49,960 bases of DNA from Verrucomicrobiota bacterium (GTDB lineage: Bacteria > Verrucomicrobiota > Verrucomicrobiia > Limisphaerales > DSYF01): contig JALOTZ010000026.1 of the NCBI GenBank assembly GCA_025457615.1, positions 1-49,960 of the forward strand. The letters run 5' to 3'. This document shows, piece after piece, positions 41,659-49,960 of the stretch (positions are counted from its first letter, which is position 1; every line of letters begins with the position of its first letter). A program made the position numbers and the translations under genes. The notes under the pieces were generated by a model, which had not been told where the DNA came from, did not search any database, and saw only the letters and a list, made by a program, of their open reading frames with translations.

Positions 41659-41902
41659 AACCCTGGATAGCAGCCATTCTCATTTTGGCTTGGCGCGGCT
41701 CCATGAGCCGCAGCACCCCCGCAACGGAAGACCGTTCTCCATCTTGCAGCGGCCTGGTTCCAGGCGAAGCTGCTGCGGGTCGCCCGTCCTCCGTCGCAGA
41801 GCCACGGCGGAGGGTGGACGGACCCACGCTCCAAACTGAGAACTGCGGCGCGGACAGCCGCGCTTGAGCTCGCGCCCGGCCTCGCCTAGATTCCCCGTTC
41901 AC
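41659..41902. repeat. Intergenic repeat-rich stretch between phoR and moxR
   Basis: The 244-bp gap holds the palindrome GCGGCTC-CAT-GAGCCGC at 41695-41711, a second copy of the word at 27752. Further words shared with that region are GCTGCTGCGGGTCG and CGTCCTCCGT. It may serve as a terminator for phoR and contains the moxR promoter. No gene is visible. Confidence 0.55.
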
Positions 41903-42883
41903 ATGAGTCCATTGGACAACGAACAGGTGCAGGCGACGGCCGGGTGGATCAAGAGCCTGCGGGCCGAAATCGGACGGATCATCGTGGGTCAGTCCGCACT
42001 GGTGGACCGCCTGCTGGTCGGGTTGCTCGCCAACGGCCACGTGCTCCTGGAAGGTGTGCCCGGCCTGGCCAAAACCATGAGCGTCCGCACCCTGGCCGAC
42101 TGCGTCCAAGCCTCCTTCCACCGCATCCAGTTCACCCCCGACCTGCTGCCCGCCGACATCATCGGCACCCTCATCTACAATCCGCAGGACGGCCGTTACC
42201 ATGCCACCAAGGGGCCGGTGTTCGCCAACTTCGTGCTCGCGGATGAAATCAACCGCGCCCCGGCCAAGGTGCAATCGGCGCTGCTCGAGGCGATGCAGGA
42301 ACGGCAGGTGACGCTGGGCGGCGAGACCATGCCCCTGCCCAAACCGTTCCTGGTGCTGGCCACCGAAAACCCCATCGACCAGGAGGGCACCTATCCGCTG
42401 CCGGAAGCGCAGGTGGACCGGTTCATGTTCAAGGTGTTGCTCGATTACCCGGCTTTCCACGAGGAACGGGCCATCCTCGACCGCATGGCGTTCACCGCGC
42501 CGGAGATGCAGGTGAACCCGGTGGTGGACACCGACGCCATCCTGCGCGCGCGCAAGCTCGTGGACCAGATCCGCGTGGATGACCGGATCCGTGATTACAT
42601 CGTCCAACTGGTGTTCGCCACGCGGAAACCGGCGGGCTACAAGCTGGACATCCAGCATTACATCCAGTTTGGCGCCTCCCCCCGGGCCACCATTTACCTG
42701 ACCGTGGCCAGCAAGGCGTGGGCGCTGTTGCAGGGACGGGCGTATGTGATCCCCGATGACGTCAAGAGCATCGCCCCGGATGTGTTGCGCCACCGCATCA
42801 TTCCCACCTACGAAGCCGAGGCGCAGGCCGTCACCACGGACAACCTCATCCAACGCATCCTGAACACCGTACCCGTCCCGTGA
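41903..42883 (+). CDS. moxR: MoxR-family AAA+ ATPase
   Basis: A 326-residue AAA+ chaperone-like ATPase: Walker A GVPGLAKT at 51-58, Walker B FVLADEINRAPAKVQSALLE, ATENPIDQEGTYPLPEAQVD and the C-terminal AAA lid (IPDDVKSIAPDVLRHRI). MoxR proteins with DUF58 and VWA partners aid maturation or activation of enzyme complexes and tolerance of stress. ATG 41903 starts the usual MSPLDNEQVQ. The stop overlaps the next gene (GTGA). Confidence 0.93.
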   Translation: MSPLDNEQVQATAGWIKSLRAEIGRIIVGQSALVDRLLVGLLANGHVLLEGVPGLAKTMSVRTLADCVQASFHRIQFTPDLLPADIIGTLIYNPQDGRYHATKGPVFANFVLADEINRAPAKVQSALLEAMQERQVTLGGETMPLPKPFLVLATENPIDQEGTYPLPEAQVDRFMFKVLLDYPAFHEERAILDRMAFTAPEMQVNPVVDTDAILRARKLVDQIRVDDRIRDYIVQLVFATRKPAGYKLDIQHYIQFGASPRATIYLTVASKAWALLQGRAYVIPDDVKSIAPDVLRHRIIPTYEAEAQAVTTDNLIQRILNTVPVP

Positions 42884-43797
42884 CCGCCCAGGAGATTCTG
42901 GCCGGCGTCCGCCGCGTCGAAGTCCGCACCAACCGTCTGGTCAACGACATGATGGTGGGGGCCTACCTCAGCCATTTCAAAGGCCGGGGCATGGACTTCG
43001 AGGAGCTGCGCGAATACATGCCTGGCGACGACGTGCGGGACATCGATTGGAACGTCACCTACCGCATGGGGCGTCCCTTCGTGAAGCGGTTCCGCGAGGA
43101 ACGTGAACTGGCCATGGCCCTGGTGGTGGATGTCTCGTCCTCCTCCGCGTTCGGCTCCGCCGACAAGTCCAAACGCGAGTTCGCCACCGAGGTGGCCGCC
43201 ACCCTGGCGGTGTCGGCGGCGCGCAGCAGCGACAAGGTTTCCCTGCTGCTGTTCAGCGACCGCGTCGAGCTCTTCGTCCCGCCGCGCAAGGGCCGGCGCC
43301 ATATCCTCCGGCTTGTCCGCGAACTGCTGGCCCATCCGCCCCGCGGACGCGGCACCGACATCCCCGGCGCGCTGGCTTACCTCAACCGGGTGCTGCACCG
43401 GCGGTCGATTGTCTTCCTGCTGACCGATTTCCTGCACAGCTTCGGGTCCTGGGAGGCCCGGAACGCCGCCGGACGCGGCACGGTGCGCGAGATCGGCCTG
43501 ACCCAGGCCCGGCACGACCTGGTCTGCGTGCACCTGTGCGACCCGCGCGAGAAGGAACTGCCCTCGGCCGGACTGCTCACGGTCGAGGATGCCGAGACCG
43601 GCGAGACGCTCGAAGTGGACACCCTGAGACCGTCCGTGCGCCAGACCTACGCGCGTGCCAACGAACAACGCCTCGAGGATCTCGATGCCACGCTGCGCCA
43701 ATCGGGCGTGGACACCCTCCGGTTCAACACCGCCGAGGAATTCCTGCCCACCCTCCAGCGCTTCTTCGAGACCCGGCGGGGAAGGAGGAGCGGATGA
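42880..43797 (+). CDS. DUF58 protein (VWA-like partner of MoxR)
   Basis: A 305-residue DUF58 protein. The core motif GMDFEELREYMPGDDVRDID is followed by a VWA-like domain with VVDVSSSSAFGS in place of a full MIDAS and ILLTDFLHS later. It starts with GTG that overlaps the moxR stop. DUF58 proteins act with MoxR and the Bat proteins at the membrane. Complete. Confidence 0.9.
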   Translation: MTAQEILAGVRRVEVRTNRLVNDMMVGAYLSHFKGRGMDFEELREYMPGDDVRDIDWNVTYRMGRPFVKRFREERELAMALVVDVSSSSAFGSADKSKREFATEVAATLAVSAARSSDKVSLLLFSDRVELFVPPRKGRRHILRLVRELLAHPPRGRGTDIPGALAYLNRVLHRRSIVFLLTDFLHSFGSWEARNAAGRGTVREIGLTQARHDLVCVHLCDPREKELPSAGLLTVEDAETGETLEVDTLRPSVRQTYARANEQRLEDLDATLRQSGVDTLRFNTAEEFLPTLQRFFETRRGRRSG

Positions 43798-44429
43798 GAG
43801 GGGGAAGGCGGAAGGCAGAGGGCGGAAGGCGGAGGGCGGAAAACCGACGCCCCACCCTCCAAACACCCCATGCGTCCCATCAGTCCGTTTCGGCCCAATG
43901 GTCCCTTCTTCCCCTGGCCCTCAGCTCGCCGGACGCCATCCCCCCGCTCCGCCCGCCCAAGCTCGCGCTCCCGCCAGGCTTCTGGGAACAAAACGGCCTC
44001 TGGATCTCGCTCACGGGGCTCGCCGCCCTCGGCGCGATCTTCCTGCTGTGGCGGGTGGTCTCACGGAAAACTGCCCCCACCATTCCTCCTCCCGCCACCA
44101 CCGCGCGCGCCGCGCTGCAGGCCCTGGATCCTGCGCTCGATGATGCCGGCCGGCTGGCCGCGGTCAGCGGCATCCTGCGCTCCTACTTCATCGCGGTGTT
44201 GGGGCTGCCCCAGGCGGAGCTCACCAGCACCGAACTGTGCCAGGCGCTGGCCACCCACCGGAAAGTTCAACCCCAGCTCCACCACGCGGTCACCCAACTC
44301 TTGGACGCGATGGAACACCAACGGTTCAGCGCTCGAACGCCCGCGCCGGCGGTCGTCGAAAGAGCCCTGGCCTTGATTGACCAGACCGAGCAGGCGCTGC
44401 TGCCACCGCCCTCTCGGGCCACCGCATGA
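43794..44429 (+). CDS. DUF4381-like membrane protein, repeat-extended N-terminus
   Basis: A 211-residue protein, one membrane helix near 64-86 (LWISLTGLAALGAIFLLWRV), then a helical domain (LRSYFIAVLGLPQAELTSTE) as in DUF4381 proteins of Bat operons. The first ~45 residues (MRGGRRKAEGGRRRAENRRP) are coded by a purine-rich tandem repeat just after the overlap with the DUF58 gene (ATGA). That part does not look like the family, so the repeat seems to have been added in frame. It sits between the DUF58 and BatA genes as usual. Confidence 0.75.
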   Translation: MRGGRRKAEGGRRRAENRRPTLQTPHASHQSVSAQWSLLPLALSSPDAIPPLRPPKLALPPGFWEQNGLWISLTGLAALGAIFLLWRVVSRKTAPTIPPPATTARAALQALDPALDDAGRLAAVSGILRSYFIAVLGLPQAELTSTELCQALATHRKVQPQLHHAVTQLLDAMEHQRFSARTPAPAVVERALALIDQTEQALLPPPSRATA

Positions 44430-45466
44430 GCACGCACTTCGAGTTCCAGTATTCCGGGGTGCTGCTCCTGCTGGCCCTGCTTCCGCTCTACGCACTGCTG
44501 CGCGGAAAACAAGGCCGCCACGCGGCGCTGCAATTTCCCAGTGCCGACCTCGTCCGGGCGGCGGGCGGCGTGGCGCGGCACGCGGCCGGACGCCTCCTGC
44601 TGTTCCTGCGCCTGCTGGTGGTCGCCCTCGGCCTCGTCGCCCTGGCCGGACCGCGCTTTGCCAACGAACGCACCGAAACCAAGGCCAGCGGCGTGGACAT
44701 CATGCTGGTGCTGGATTTGTCCTGGTCCATGATGGCCCTGGACATGAGCGGATCCGGCGAGCGGGTGACCCGCATGGACATCGCGCGCACCGTGATCGAG
44801 GAGTTCATCCGTAAACGGCCCAGCGACCGCCTGGGCCTGATCGTGTTCTCGGCCGTGCCCTACCTGGCCAGCCCGCTCACCCTGAACCACGACTGGCTGA
44901 TCCGGAACCTGCAGCGCCTTCACGTGGGTCTGATCCGAGAACTGGGCACCGCCATCGGCGACGCCACCGCGTCCGCCGCCCGACGGCTGGAATCCCAGCG
45001 CGACAGCAAGAGCCGGATCATCATCGTGCTGACAGATGGGGACAACAACCGGGGCGAGATTGATCCCGTCCCCGCCGCGCAACTGGCCGCCGCGCTGAAA
45101 GCGAGGGTGTACACGATCGGCATCGGCATCGATCAACCCTGCAAGCTCCCCAAGTTCTCGCCCATGACCGGGCAACTCGAACTGGATCCGTCCGGCCAGG
45201 TGATCCCCACCATCCTGTTGCAGCCCGCCAATTACTCGATGCTCGGACGCATGGCGCAGTTGTCCGGCGGACGGTTCTATCGGGCCACCAACCTGCGCGA
45301 GTTGCAGAGCATCTACCGGGAGATCGATCGGCTGGAAAAAACCGAGGTCACGCTGAGCCGCTCCACGACGTTCACCCCGCTGTTCCAATGGCCGCTGCTG
45401 GCCGCCGGCGCGCTGTTGGGACTGGAACTGTTGCTGGCCGCAACCCGATTCCGGAGGGTGCCGTGA
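44426..45466 (+). CDS. batA: BatA-like VWA-domain membrane protein
   Basis: A 346-residue protein with two N-terminal hydrophobic segments (LLALLPLYALL; LLLFLRLLVVALGLVALAG), a VWA domain with MIDAS motif DLSWS and LTDGDNN, and a C-terminal membrane helix (WPLLAAGALLGLELLLAAT). BatA proteins (named from Bacteroides aerotolerance) display the VWA domain at the membrane with BatB. The ATG overlaps the DUF4381 stop (ATGA). Confidence 0.88.
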   Translation: MSTHFEFQYSGVLLLLALLPLYALLRGKQGRHAALQFPSADLVRAAGGVARHAAGRLLLFLRLLVVALGLVALAGPRFANERTETKASGVDIMLVLDLSWSMMALDMSGSGERVTRMDIARTVIEEFIRKRPSDRLGLIVFSAVPYLASPLTLNHDWLIRNLQRLHVGLIRELGTAIGDATASAARRLESQRDSKSRIIIVLTDGDNNRGEIDPVPAAQLAAALKARVYTIGIGIDQPCKLPKFSPMTGQLELDPSGQVIPTILLQPANYSMLGRMAQLSGGRFYRATNLRELQSIYREIDRLEKTEVTLSRSTTFTPLFQWPLLAAGALLGLELLLAATRFRRVP

Positions 45467-45474
45467 TGGAGGGT

Positions 45475-45625
45475 AGAAGGCAGATTGCAGAGTGCAGAAG
45501 TCGGTTGAGGCGCGGAGCGCCCTCTCAACACACCGGACCCGCCCGGTTCCGCCTGGCCAGCGAGGCGGCCCAATCGGAAATGCTCATGAACACTTTGCAC
45601 TTCTGCACTCTGCAATCTGCATTCT
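45475..45625. repeat. Inverted-repeat element between batA and batB
   Basis: AGAAGGCAGATTGCAGAGTG... (45475-45501) and ...CACTCTGCAATCTGCATTCT (45599-45625) are inverted 27-bp arms with 26 matches, enclosing about 97 bases. It fills the 172-bp gap batA-batB, the largest break in this otherwise overlapping operon. The form is like a short MITE or REP element. No gene inside is supported. Confidence 0.7.
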
Positions 45626-45638
45626 GACTTCCCCTCCC

Positions 45639-46667
45639 ATGGACTTCACCGACCCTCATTTTGCCGAACCGGCCTGGCTGTGGCTGGCGGTGCTGGGACC
45701 GGCGGCCTTGCTCGGCCTGCAGGCCTACGCCTCGCGGCTTCGGCTCAGACAGTTGGAGCATCTTGCCTCCTCCCGCTTCCTCGCCAGCTTGTTGGAATCC
45801 GTCAGCCCGGCACGCCGCCGGATGAAGCAGGGCCTGCTGCTGCTGGCGCTGGCCGGCCTCGGCATAACCCTCGCCCGGCCGCAGTGGGGCCGGTTGCCGG
45901 AGTCGGTTCAAACCGCGTCCGAGGACGTCCTGTTCCTGCTCGATGCCTCGCGCAGCATGCTGGCCGAGGATGTCCGGCCCAACCGGCTCGAACGCGCCAA
46001 ACTCGCCATCCTCGACTTCCTGCAAACCCATCCCGGCGGACGCGTCGGCCTGGTGGTGTTTGCCGGACAAGCCTTCCTGCAATGCCCGCTGACCTTCGAC
46101 CACGAGGCCTTCCGCGAATCACTCGTCGCCGTGGACACCGGCTCCATCCCCGTCGGCGGCACCGACCTCGGTCGGGCCCTCGACGAAGCCCGCCACGCCC
46201 TCGAAAACCCCGGGGACCGTCAGATCATGATCATCCTGAGCGACGGCGAGGACCTTGCCGAACAGGGCATCAAGGTCGCCGGGGAGCTGGCCCGGCAAAG
46301 CCTGGTGCTCCATACCGTCGGCATCGGCACCGCCACCGGCGGCGAGATCCGCATCACCAACCCGCAAGGGCAGCCCGAGGTGGTCCGGGACGAGGTGGGA
46401 CGCATCGTGCGCACCCGCCTGGACGAGGACACGCTGCGCCGGATCGCCGCCGCCACTGGCGGCACCTACCAACCCCTCGGAACGCTGGGCGAAGGACTCG
46501 TGAAGATCCAGTTGGAACTGGAGACGGCGCGCACCCGTGACACACGGCCCGGCACCGGAGGAGGCGTGGAACGGTTTCACGCTCCGCTCGCGGCGGTCCT
46601 CCTGCTGCTGGTCGCCGAATCCCTCGTCGGCACCCGGCGTTCAAGACAGGAAACCAAGGCCCCATGA
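45639..46667 (+). CDS. batB: BatB-like VWA-domain membrane protein
   Basis: A 342-residue protein with an N-terminal membrane helix (LWLAVLGPAALLGLQAYAS), a second hydrophobic segment (LLLLALAGLGITLA), a VWA domain with DASRS and LSDGED and a C-terminal helix (LAAVLLLLVAESLVG). It acts with BatA. The ATG at 45639 gives MDFTDPHFAEPAWLW, as expected. A TPR protein gene follows with ATGA overlap. Confidence 0.88.
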   Translation: MDFTDPHFAEPAWLWLAVLGPAALLGLQAYASRLRLRQLEHLASSRFLASLLESVSPARRRMKQGLLLLALAGLGITLARPQWGRLPESVQTASEDVLFLLDASRSMLAEDVRPNRLERAKLAILDFLQTHPGGRVGLVVFAGQAFLQCPLTFDHEAFRESLVAVDTGSIPVGGTDLGRALDEARHALENPGDRQIMIILSDGEDLAEQGIKVAGELARQSLVLHTVGIGTATGGEIRITNPQGQPEVVRDEVGRIVRTRLDEDTLRRIAAATGGTYQPLGTLGEGLVKIQLELETARTRDTRPGTGGGVERFHAPLAAVLLLLVAESLVGTRRSRQETKAP

Positions 46668-47569
46668 AGCCCACCGTTCAGACCCTGTGGTTCGCCCTGA
46701 TGCTCGCCACCCTTTTGGGCACGGGGGCGGGCCGCCAAGCGCAATCCGTCACCGATCGGGAAACCTACAACCAAGGCACCGCCAAGCTCCACGAAAAGGA
46801 CTTCACGACCGCCGAGATGCTCCTCTTTTCCGCCGTCATCGGAAATGATGCACACCTCCAGCCCGCCGCCCTCTACAACCTGGGCCTGACGCGCTTCGCG
46901 CTGGGCGCCGAAGCGCTCGAGAAGGGACCGGACACCCGAAGCGTGAGCCGACGGGCCGTGTCCGCGTCCGCCCATGCGGACGCCGCGCTCCAAGAGGGTC
47001 TCACCGCGATCCAACAGAACGAGCAGGCGGCTTTGATCCGCGCCTACCTCCGCGGCCGGGGCGCGCGCCGGGAACTCAAGGACGCCATGAAAGCGCTGCA
47101 GGAGGCGCTCGATGTCCACGACAACGTGCTCTCACGCTGGCAACGGGCGTCGGGCGATTTTCACAGCACCGTCGAGCTGCGTCCGGACGACGCCGATGCC
47201 GCCCACAACGCCGAGGTGGTGGATCGCCACATCGCCCGGCTCGTGGACAGCATCCGCCAGATGCAATCCATGATGCAGGGCATGAGCCAGCAGATGGACG
47301 GGCTCAAGCAGATGACCGAATGCCTGCGCGGCATGATCCCGGACACCGAGGGCAGTCCGGGTCCGGGCGAGGAGGACGAGGATTGGCCGGAGGGACCGGA
47401 ACCCGGCATGGAGGAGGCCAAGGGACGCGAGGGCGGCGATCGGCCCATTTCACCCGAGGACGCCCAGCGCCTCCTCGAATCCTTCCAGTTGGACCGTGGC
47501 CGGCCGCTGCCGATGGGCTTCGAGGAAGGCGCAAAACCTGAGGATCGGAAGGAGGGCAGGAACTGGTGA
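46664..47569 (+). CDS. batC: BatC-like TPR protein
   Basis: A 301-residue protein starting with a signal-like segment (LWFALMLATLLGTGAGRQ). TPR-like helices follow (NQGTAKLHEKDFTTAEMLLF and later), then a coiled region rich in Met and Gln (IRQMQSMMQGMSQQMDGLKQ) and an acidic, Gly/Pro/Glu-rich tail. BatC-type TPR proteins link BatB and BatD. It overlaps both neighbours (ATGA and GTGA). The acidic tail is a noteworthy low-complexity feature. Confidence 0.8.
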   Translation: MKPTVQTLWFALMLATLLGTGAGRQAQSVTDRETYNQGTAKLHEKDFTTAEMLLFSAVIGNDAHLQPAALYNLGLTRFALGAEALEKGPDTRSVSRRAVSASAHADAALQEGLTAIQQNEQAALIRAYLRGRGARRELKDAMKALQEALDVHDNVLSRWQRASGDFHSTVELRPDDADAAHNAEVVDRHIARLVDSIRQMQSMMQGMSQQMDGLKQMTECLRGMIPDTEGSPGPGEEDEDWPEGPEPGMEEAKGREGGDRPISPEDAQRLLESFQLDRGRPLPMGFEEGAKPEDRKEGRNW

Positions 47570-49563
47570 ACGAAATCCCCCACAAGTTGGCAACGCCCCA
47601 GGGCATTCCGCGTCAAACCCCACCCCGTAGGAGCCGACGTGAGGAGGCCGGGCCTGGAGGTTCCAGGTTGCAGGTTGCAGGGTTCATTGCGCGAAGATTT
47701 CCTCTTCGGGGAATTTTCCCCCTGTTCCTGGCCTCCACCCTCGGTTGGGCCCAACCGATCGTCACCGCCCCACGCCCGGCCTCGCCCAATGTGCCTGACC
47801 CGCTTTCAGCCTACATGGTCGCCCAGCCGCCGGTGGACACCACCTCGCCCCTCGCACCCAGCGTCGAGTTCGAGCCTCCTGTCATCACCAACGGCCAATC
47901 CACCGTCTATCGCGTCGTCCTCAACGCCCTGCGGCAGGCGGTGGAATGGCCGGAGTCCATCCCCTTGCCGGACGGATGCACCGTGCGTGAGGGAGCTTCG
48001 GGCGAACTCTTGCAAACCGTGGGCGGCGCCGTCATCCCCCACACCTCATTCCTTTACCACCTCACCCCCTCCTCCACCGGCACGTTCACCCTGCCCGCCT
48101 ACTCGATCCGCGCCCGGGGCGAAACCGTCCAGATCCCCGCCGCCACCTTCACGGTCGTCCCGACGGGGTCCACGCCCGTCGAGCCCGCGCCGCGCATCCA
48201 GTTGACCGCCAAGGCCGGCGAATTCTTTGTCGGCCAGCCCGTCGAATTGCAGGTCGCGTTTCCCGGAAGACCCGACGGCACCGTCGAAACGTTGTCACAG
48301 GTGAATGTCGTCGGAGACGCGTTGATCGTGGACCGCGACTTCCGGACCCAGCGCGTGGAGACGCGGGTGCAGGACGGCGTGTCGCGCCCGGTGTTCCTCT
48401 ACGACGCGCTGGTCACCCCGATGCGTGCGGGACCCCTGACGGTGACGGCCCAGGGTTACGCCTTTGGAAACCGGGTCCAAGGGCTGATTGTCATCACCGG
48501 CCAGGCCACGCTCCCGGGCGGAGCCCCGGCTTACAAACTGGTGGATTCCGAACCCCTCACCCTCAACATCCTGCCCCTGCCCCGCCCGTCCGAACTCCCC
48601 GGCTTTACCGGCGCCATCGGCTCGTTCAGCGTGGATCCGCCAACGCTCTCCACCAACCGTGTCCTGGCCGGCGACCTGATCACCCTCATCGTGACCGTCC
48701 GCGGCCAAGGCAACCTGGAACGCGTGCTGCCCCCGAAGCTCGAGCCGCAACCGCAATGGCAGGTGTTCCCGCCGCGCAAGGAAAACCTCCTCCCCGCCAT
48801 CCTCCGGCAACGCGGGTTCGTGCAGTTCGAATACAAGCTCATCCCGCTCGACCCCACCGTCACCGCCACCCCCCCCATCCCCTTCTGCGCCTTCGATCCC
48901 AGCACCCGGCAATACGTGGACCTGACCATCGAACCTCTGCCAATCACCGTCGAGCCGTCGGCTTTTTCAACACCTCCGGTGCCGGGGGAAGTGTCCGTGA
49001 TCGAGGCGCGATCGTTCCTGCGGGAATTGCTCCAGAAACCCGGTCCGCCCACCGCCTTGGCCGGCACGCTCGAATCCCCGGGCCGCACCGCGCGGACCCT
49101 CCGCCCCCTGCATCAGCAACCGTGGTTTGCCGCAATTCAACTCATCCCGGCCCTGCTGCTGGGCGGACTCTGGTCCTGGGACCGGCGCCGCCGGTTCTTC
49201 GAACTACACCCCGAAGCGCTGCTCCGGTTGCGCGCCCGACGCGCCATCCGCCACCACGCCCGGCACGCCCGGAAGGCGGCTCGACAGGCCGACGCCCGCG
49301 ACTTTCTCCATCACGCCATCCAAGGCTTCCGCGAGGCGTGCGCCCCGTCGGCTCCGGCGGATCCCCGAGCGCTCGTCTGCGACGACGTGCTCCGGGCGTT
49401 GCCGGCGGATCCGGCCGTGGCTCAGACGCGTGACGTGGTCAAGAACCTGTTCACGGCCGCGAATGAGTGGCGGTTCGGCGACGTGCCACCGGACCCCGAG
49501 GCGCTGCTCGACCTTTCACAGCAGGTGGACCAGCAACTCGAGGTGTTGAGGGATAAACTATGA
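47566..49563 (+). CDS. batD: BatD-like membrane protein, repeat-extended N-terminus
   Basis: A 665-residue protein. A hydrophobic segment (about 50-60, GIFPLFLASTLGWAQP) is likely the true signal, and it follows a 45-residue N-terminal extension coded partly by a tandem CAGGTTG repeat in the DNA (47672-47690). Then come long beta-rich extracytoplasmic domains and a C-terminal membrane helix near 520-540 (FAAIQLIPALLLGGLWSWDR) with a cytoplasmic helical tail. BatD (oxygen tolerance family) completes the Bat set. A GTG start overlaps the batC stop. Confidence 0.85.
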   Translation: MNEIPHKLATPQGIPRQTPPRRSRREEAGPGGSRLQVAGFIARRFPLRGIFPLFLASTLGWAQPIVTAPRPASPNVPDPLSAYMVAQPPVDTTSPLAPSVEFEPPVITNGQSTVYRVVLNALRQAVEWPESIPLPDGCTVREGASGELLQTVGGAVIPHTSFLYHLTPSSTGTFTLPAYSIRARGETVQIPAATFTVVPTGSTPVEPAPRIQLTAKAGEFFVGQPVELQVAFPGRPDGTVETLSQVNVVGDALIVDRDFRTQRVETRVQDGVSRPVFLYDALVTPMRAGPLTVTAQGYAFGNRVQGLIVITGQATLPGGAPAYKLVDSEPLTLNILPLPRPSELPGFTGAIGSFSVDPPTLSTNRVLAGDLITLIVTVRGQGNLERVLPPKLEPQPQWQVFPPRKENLLPAILRQRGFVQFEYKLIPLDPTVTATPPIPFCAFDPSTRQYVDLTIEPLPITVEPSAFSTPPVPGEVSVIEARSFLRELLQKPGPPTALAGTLESPGRTARTLRPLHQQPWFAAIQLIPALLLGGLWSWDRRRRFFELHPEALLRLRARRAIRHHARHARKAARQADARDFLHHAIQGFREACAPSAPADPRALVCDDVLRALPADPAVAQTRDVVKNLFTAANEWRFGDVPPDPEALLDLSQQVDQQLEVLRDKL

Positions 49564-49829
49564 GGGAGACCCGCGCGACACCCAGGGACCGGCTTGATCA
49601 CGCCGGGGCTGATGCGAGGAGACCGCCATTCCTCTGGCGGCTGGTGAAAGCCTCCTCACGTCGTCTTCTCCCCTGCAGTCTGTGGTCGGTGGGAATCTCC
49701 AAAGATTGGATTCCGGTTGAGGCCATGAACCTCGCAGCCGCCCATGGGAATTGGCGGATGGGCACCCACGCGCAGCGCTGCCCGCGCTTTCACAAGCGCG
49801 GCTACGAAGGCGCTTGTTCATGGAACGCC
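49564..49829. repeat. Gap before the last Bat gene, repeat-like
   Basis: An ATG at 49560 overlaps the batD stop and its frame stays open to the window end, but its first 90 codons (MRETRATPRDRLDHAGADAR) do not look like a protein. The stretch holds a palindrome-like AAGCGCGGC...GGCGCTTG near 49796-49819. It resembles the other junctions of this operon where repeats were inserted. The real gene probably begins at 49830. Confidence 0.45.
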
Positions 49830-49960
49830 ATGACCAGGCCGCCACACCGTGTAACCTTGAATGAATTCCTGCGCCTCGGGCTCCTGGCCTGCCTGTGCCT
49901 CGGAACCTCACTCGCCACCCAGGCTGGAACCGACGTCGCCACCCGCTGCTTCGATCAGGG
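49830..49960 (+). CDS. BatE-like TPR/SH3 protein, 5' part
   Basis: An ATG at 49830 opens MTRPPHRVTLNEFLRLGLLA, a signal-peptide-like start (LGLLACLCLGTSLATQAG), followed by ATRCFDQG, which looks like the first TPR helix of BatE. The gene runs past the window end. Only ~43 residues are visible, so identity rests on position after batD. An alternative start at 49560 would be overlapped with the batD stop. Confidence 0.55.
   Translation, partial: MTRPPHRVTLNEFLRLGLLACLCLGTSLATQAGTDVATRCFDQ

Noticed and set aside
1-49960. CRISPR array
   Set aside because: No regularly spaced direct repeats of 24-40 bases with unique spacers were found.

Overview
The window looks like chromosome from a high-GC Verrucomicrobiota-type bacterium. 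Support: a bacterial V/A-type ATPase operon, rpsB-tsf, a MoxR/DUF58/DUF4381/BatA-E operon, a PhoB-PhoR pair and many short GC-rich dispersed repeats. It falls into two unlike parts that meet at about 26719.

Positions 1-26719 are the right end of an integrated genomic island whose left end lies outside the window. The right border is a 49-nt 3' half of a tRNA-Ile2(CAT) gene (26671-26719), next to a tyrosine recombinase (24864-26384). Inside, from left to right: (i) a defence operon read leftward (12170 to 93): a small HTH protein, brxF, brxC, an Mre11/SbcD-like nuclease, a Rad50/SbcC-like ATPase, a SIR2 protein, a HerA translocase, and the first ~240 codons of a BREX-3-type methyltransferase cut by an insertion sequence at position 92; (ii) an ARPP-1 protein, an ECF-like sigma factor and its coupled partner (12306-14745); (iii) a mobilisation module with coupling protein, ParA-like ATPase, several small accessory proteins, a candidate oriT and a MobF/TrwC-type relaxase (14853-22035), but no type IV secretion channel, so probably an integrative mobilisable element; (iv) an AbiE toxin-antitoxin pair, a RadC/JAB protein, a structured non-coding stretch and a complete tRNA-Met(CAT) (22041-24843).

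The most interesting part is the defence operon. A four-gene set Mre11-Rad50-SIR2-HerA sits, with overlaps or very short gaps, between brxC and pglX of a BREX type 3 layout. Archaea pair Mre11-Rad50 with HerA and the nuclease NurA for DNA-end processing. Here the NurA position is taken by a SIR2 protein, which in bacterial SIR2-HerA systems depletes NAD+ during phage infection. This suggests a DNA-end-sensing machine coupled to an NADase and nested in BREX.

Positions 26720-49960 are housekeeping chromosome: a histone-deacetylase-family protein that starts 8 bases after the tRNA remnant; a leftward V-ATPase operon (subunit order G/H-C-I-K-F-E-A-B-D) preceded by a cytidylate-kinase-like gene; tsf and rpsB (leftward); phoB-phoR (rightward); and the rightward moxR-DUF58-DUF4381-batA-batB-batC-batD-(batE) operon, cut by the window end. 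Repeats lie at several gene junctions here and in places extend the N-termini of Bat proteins.
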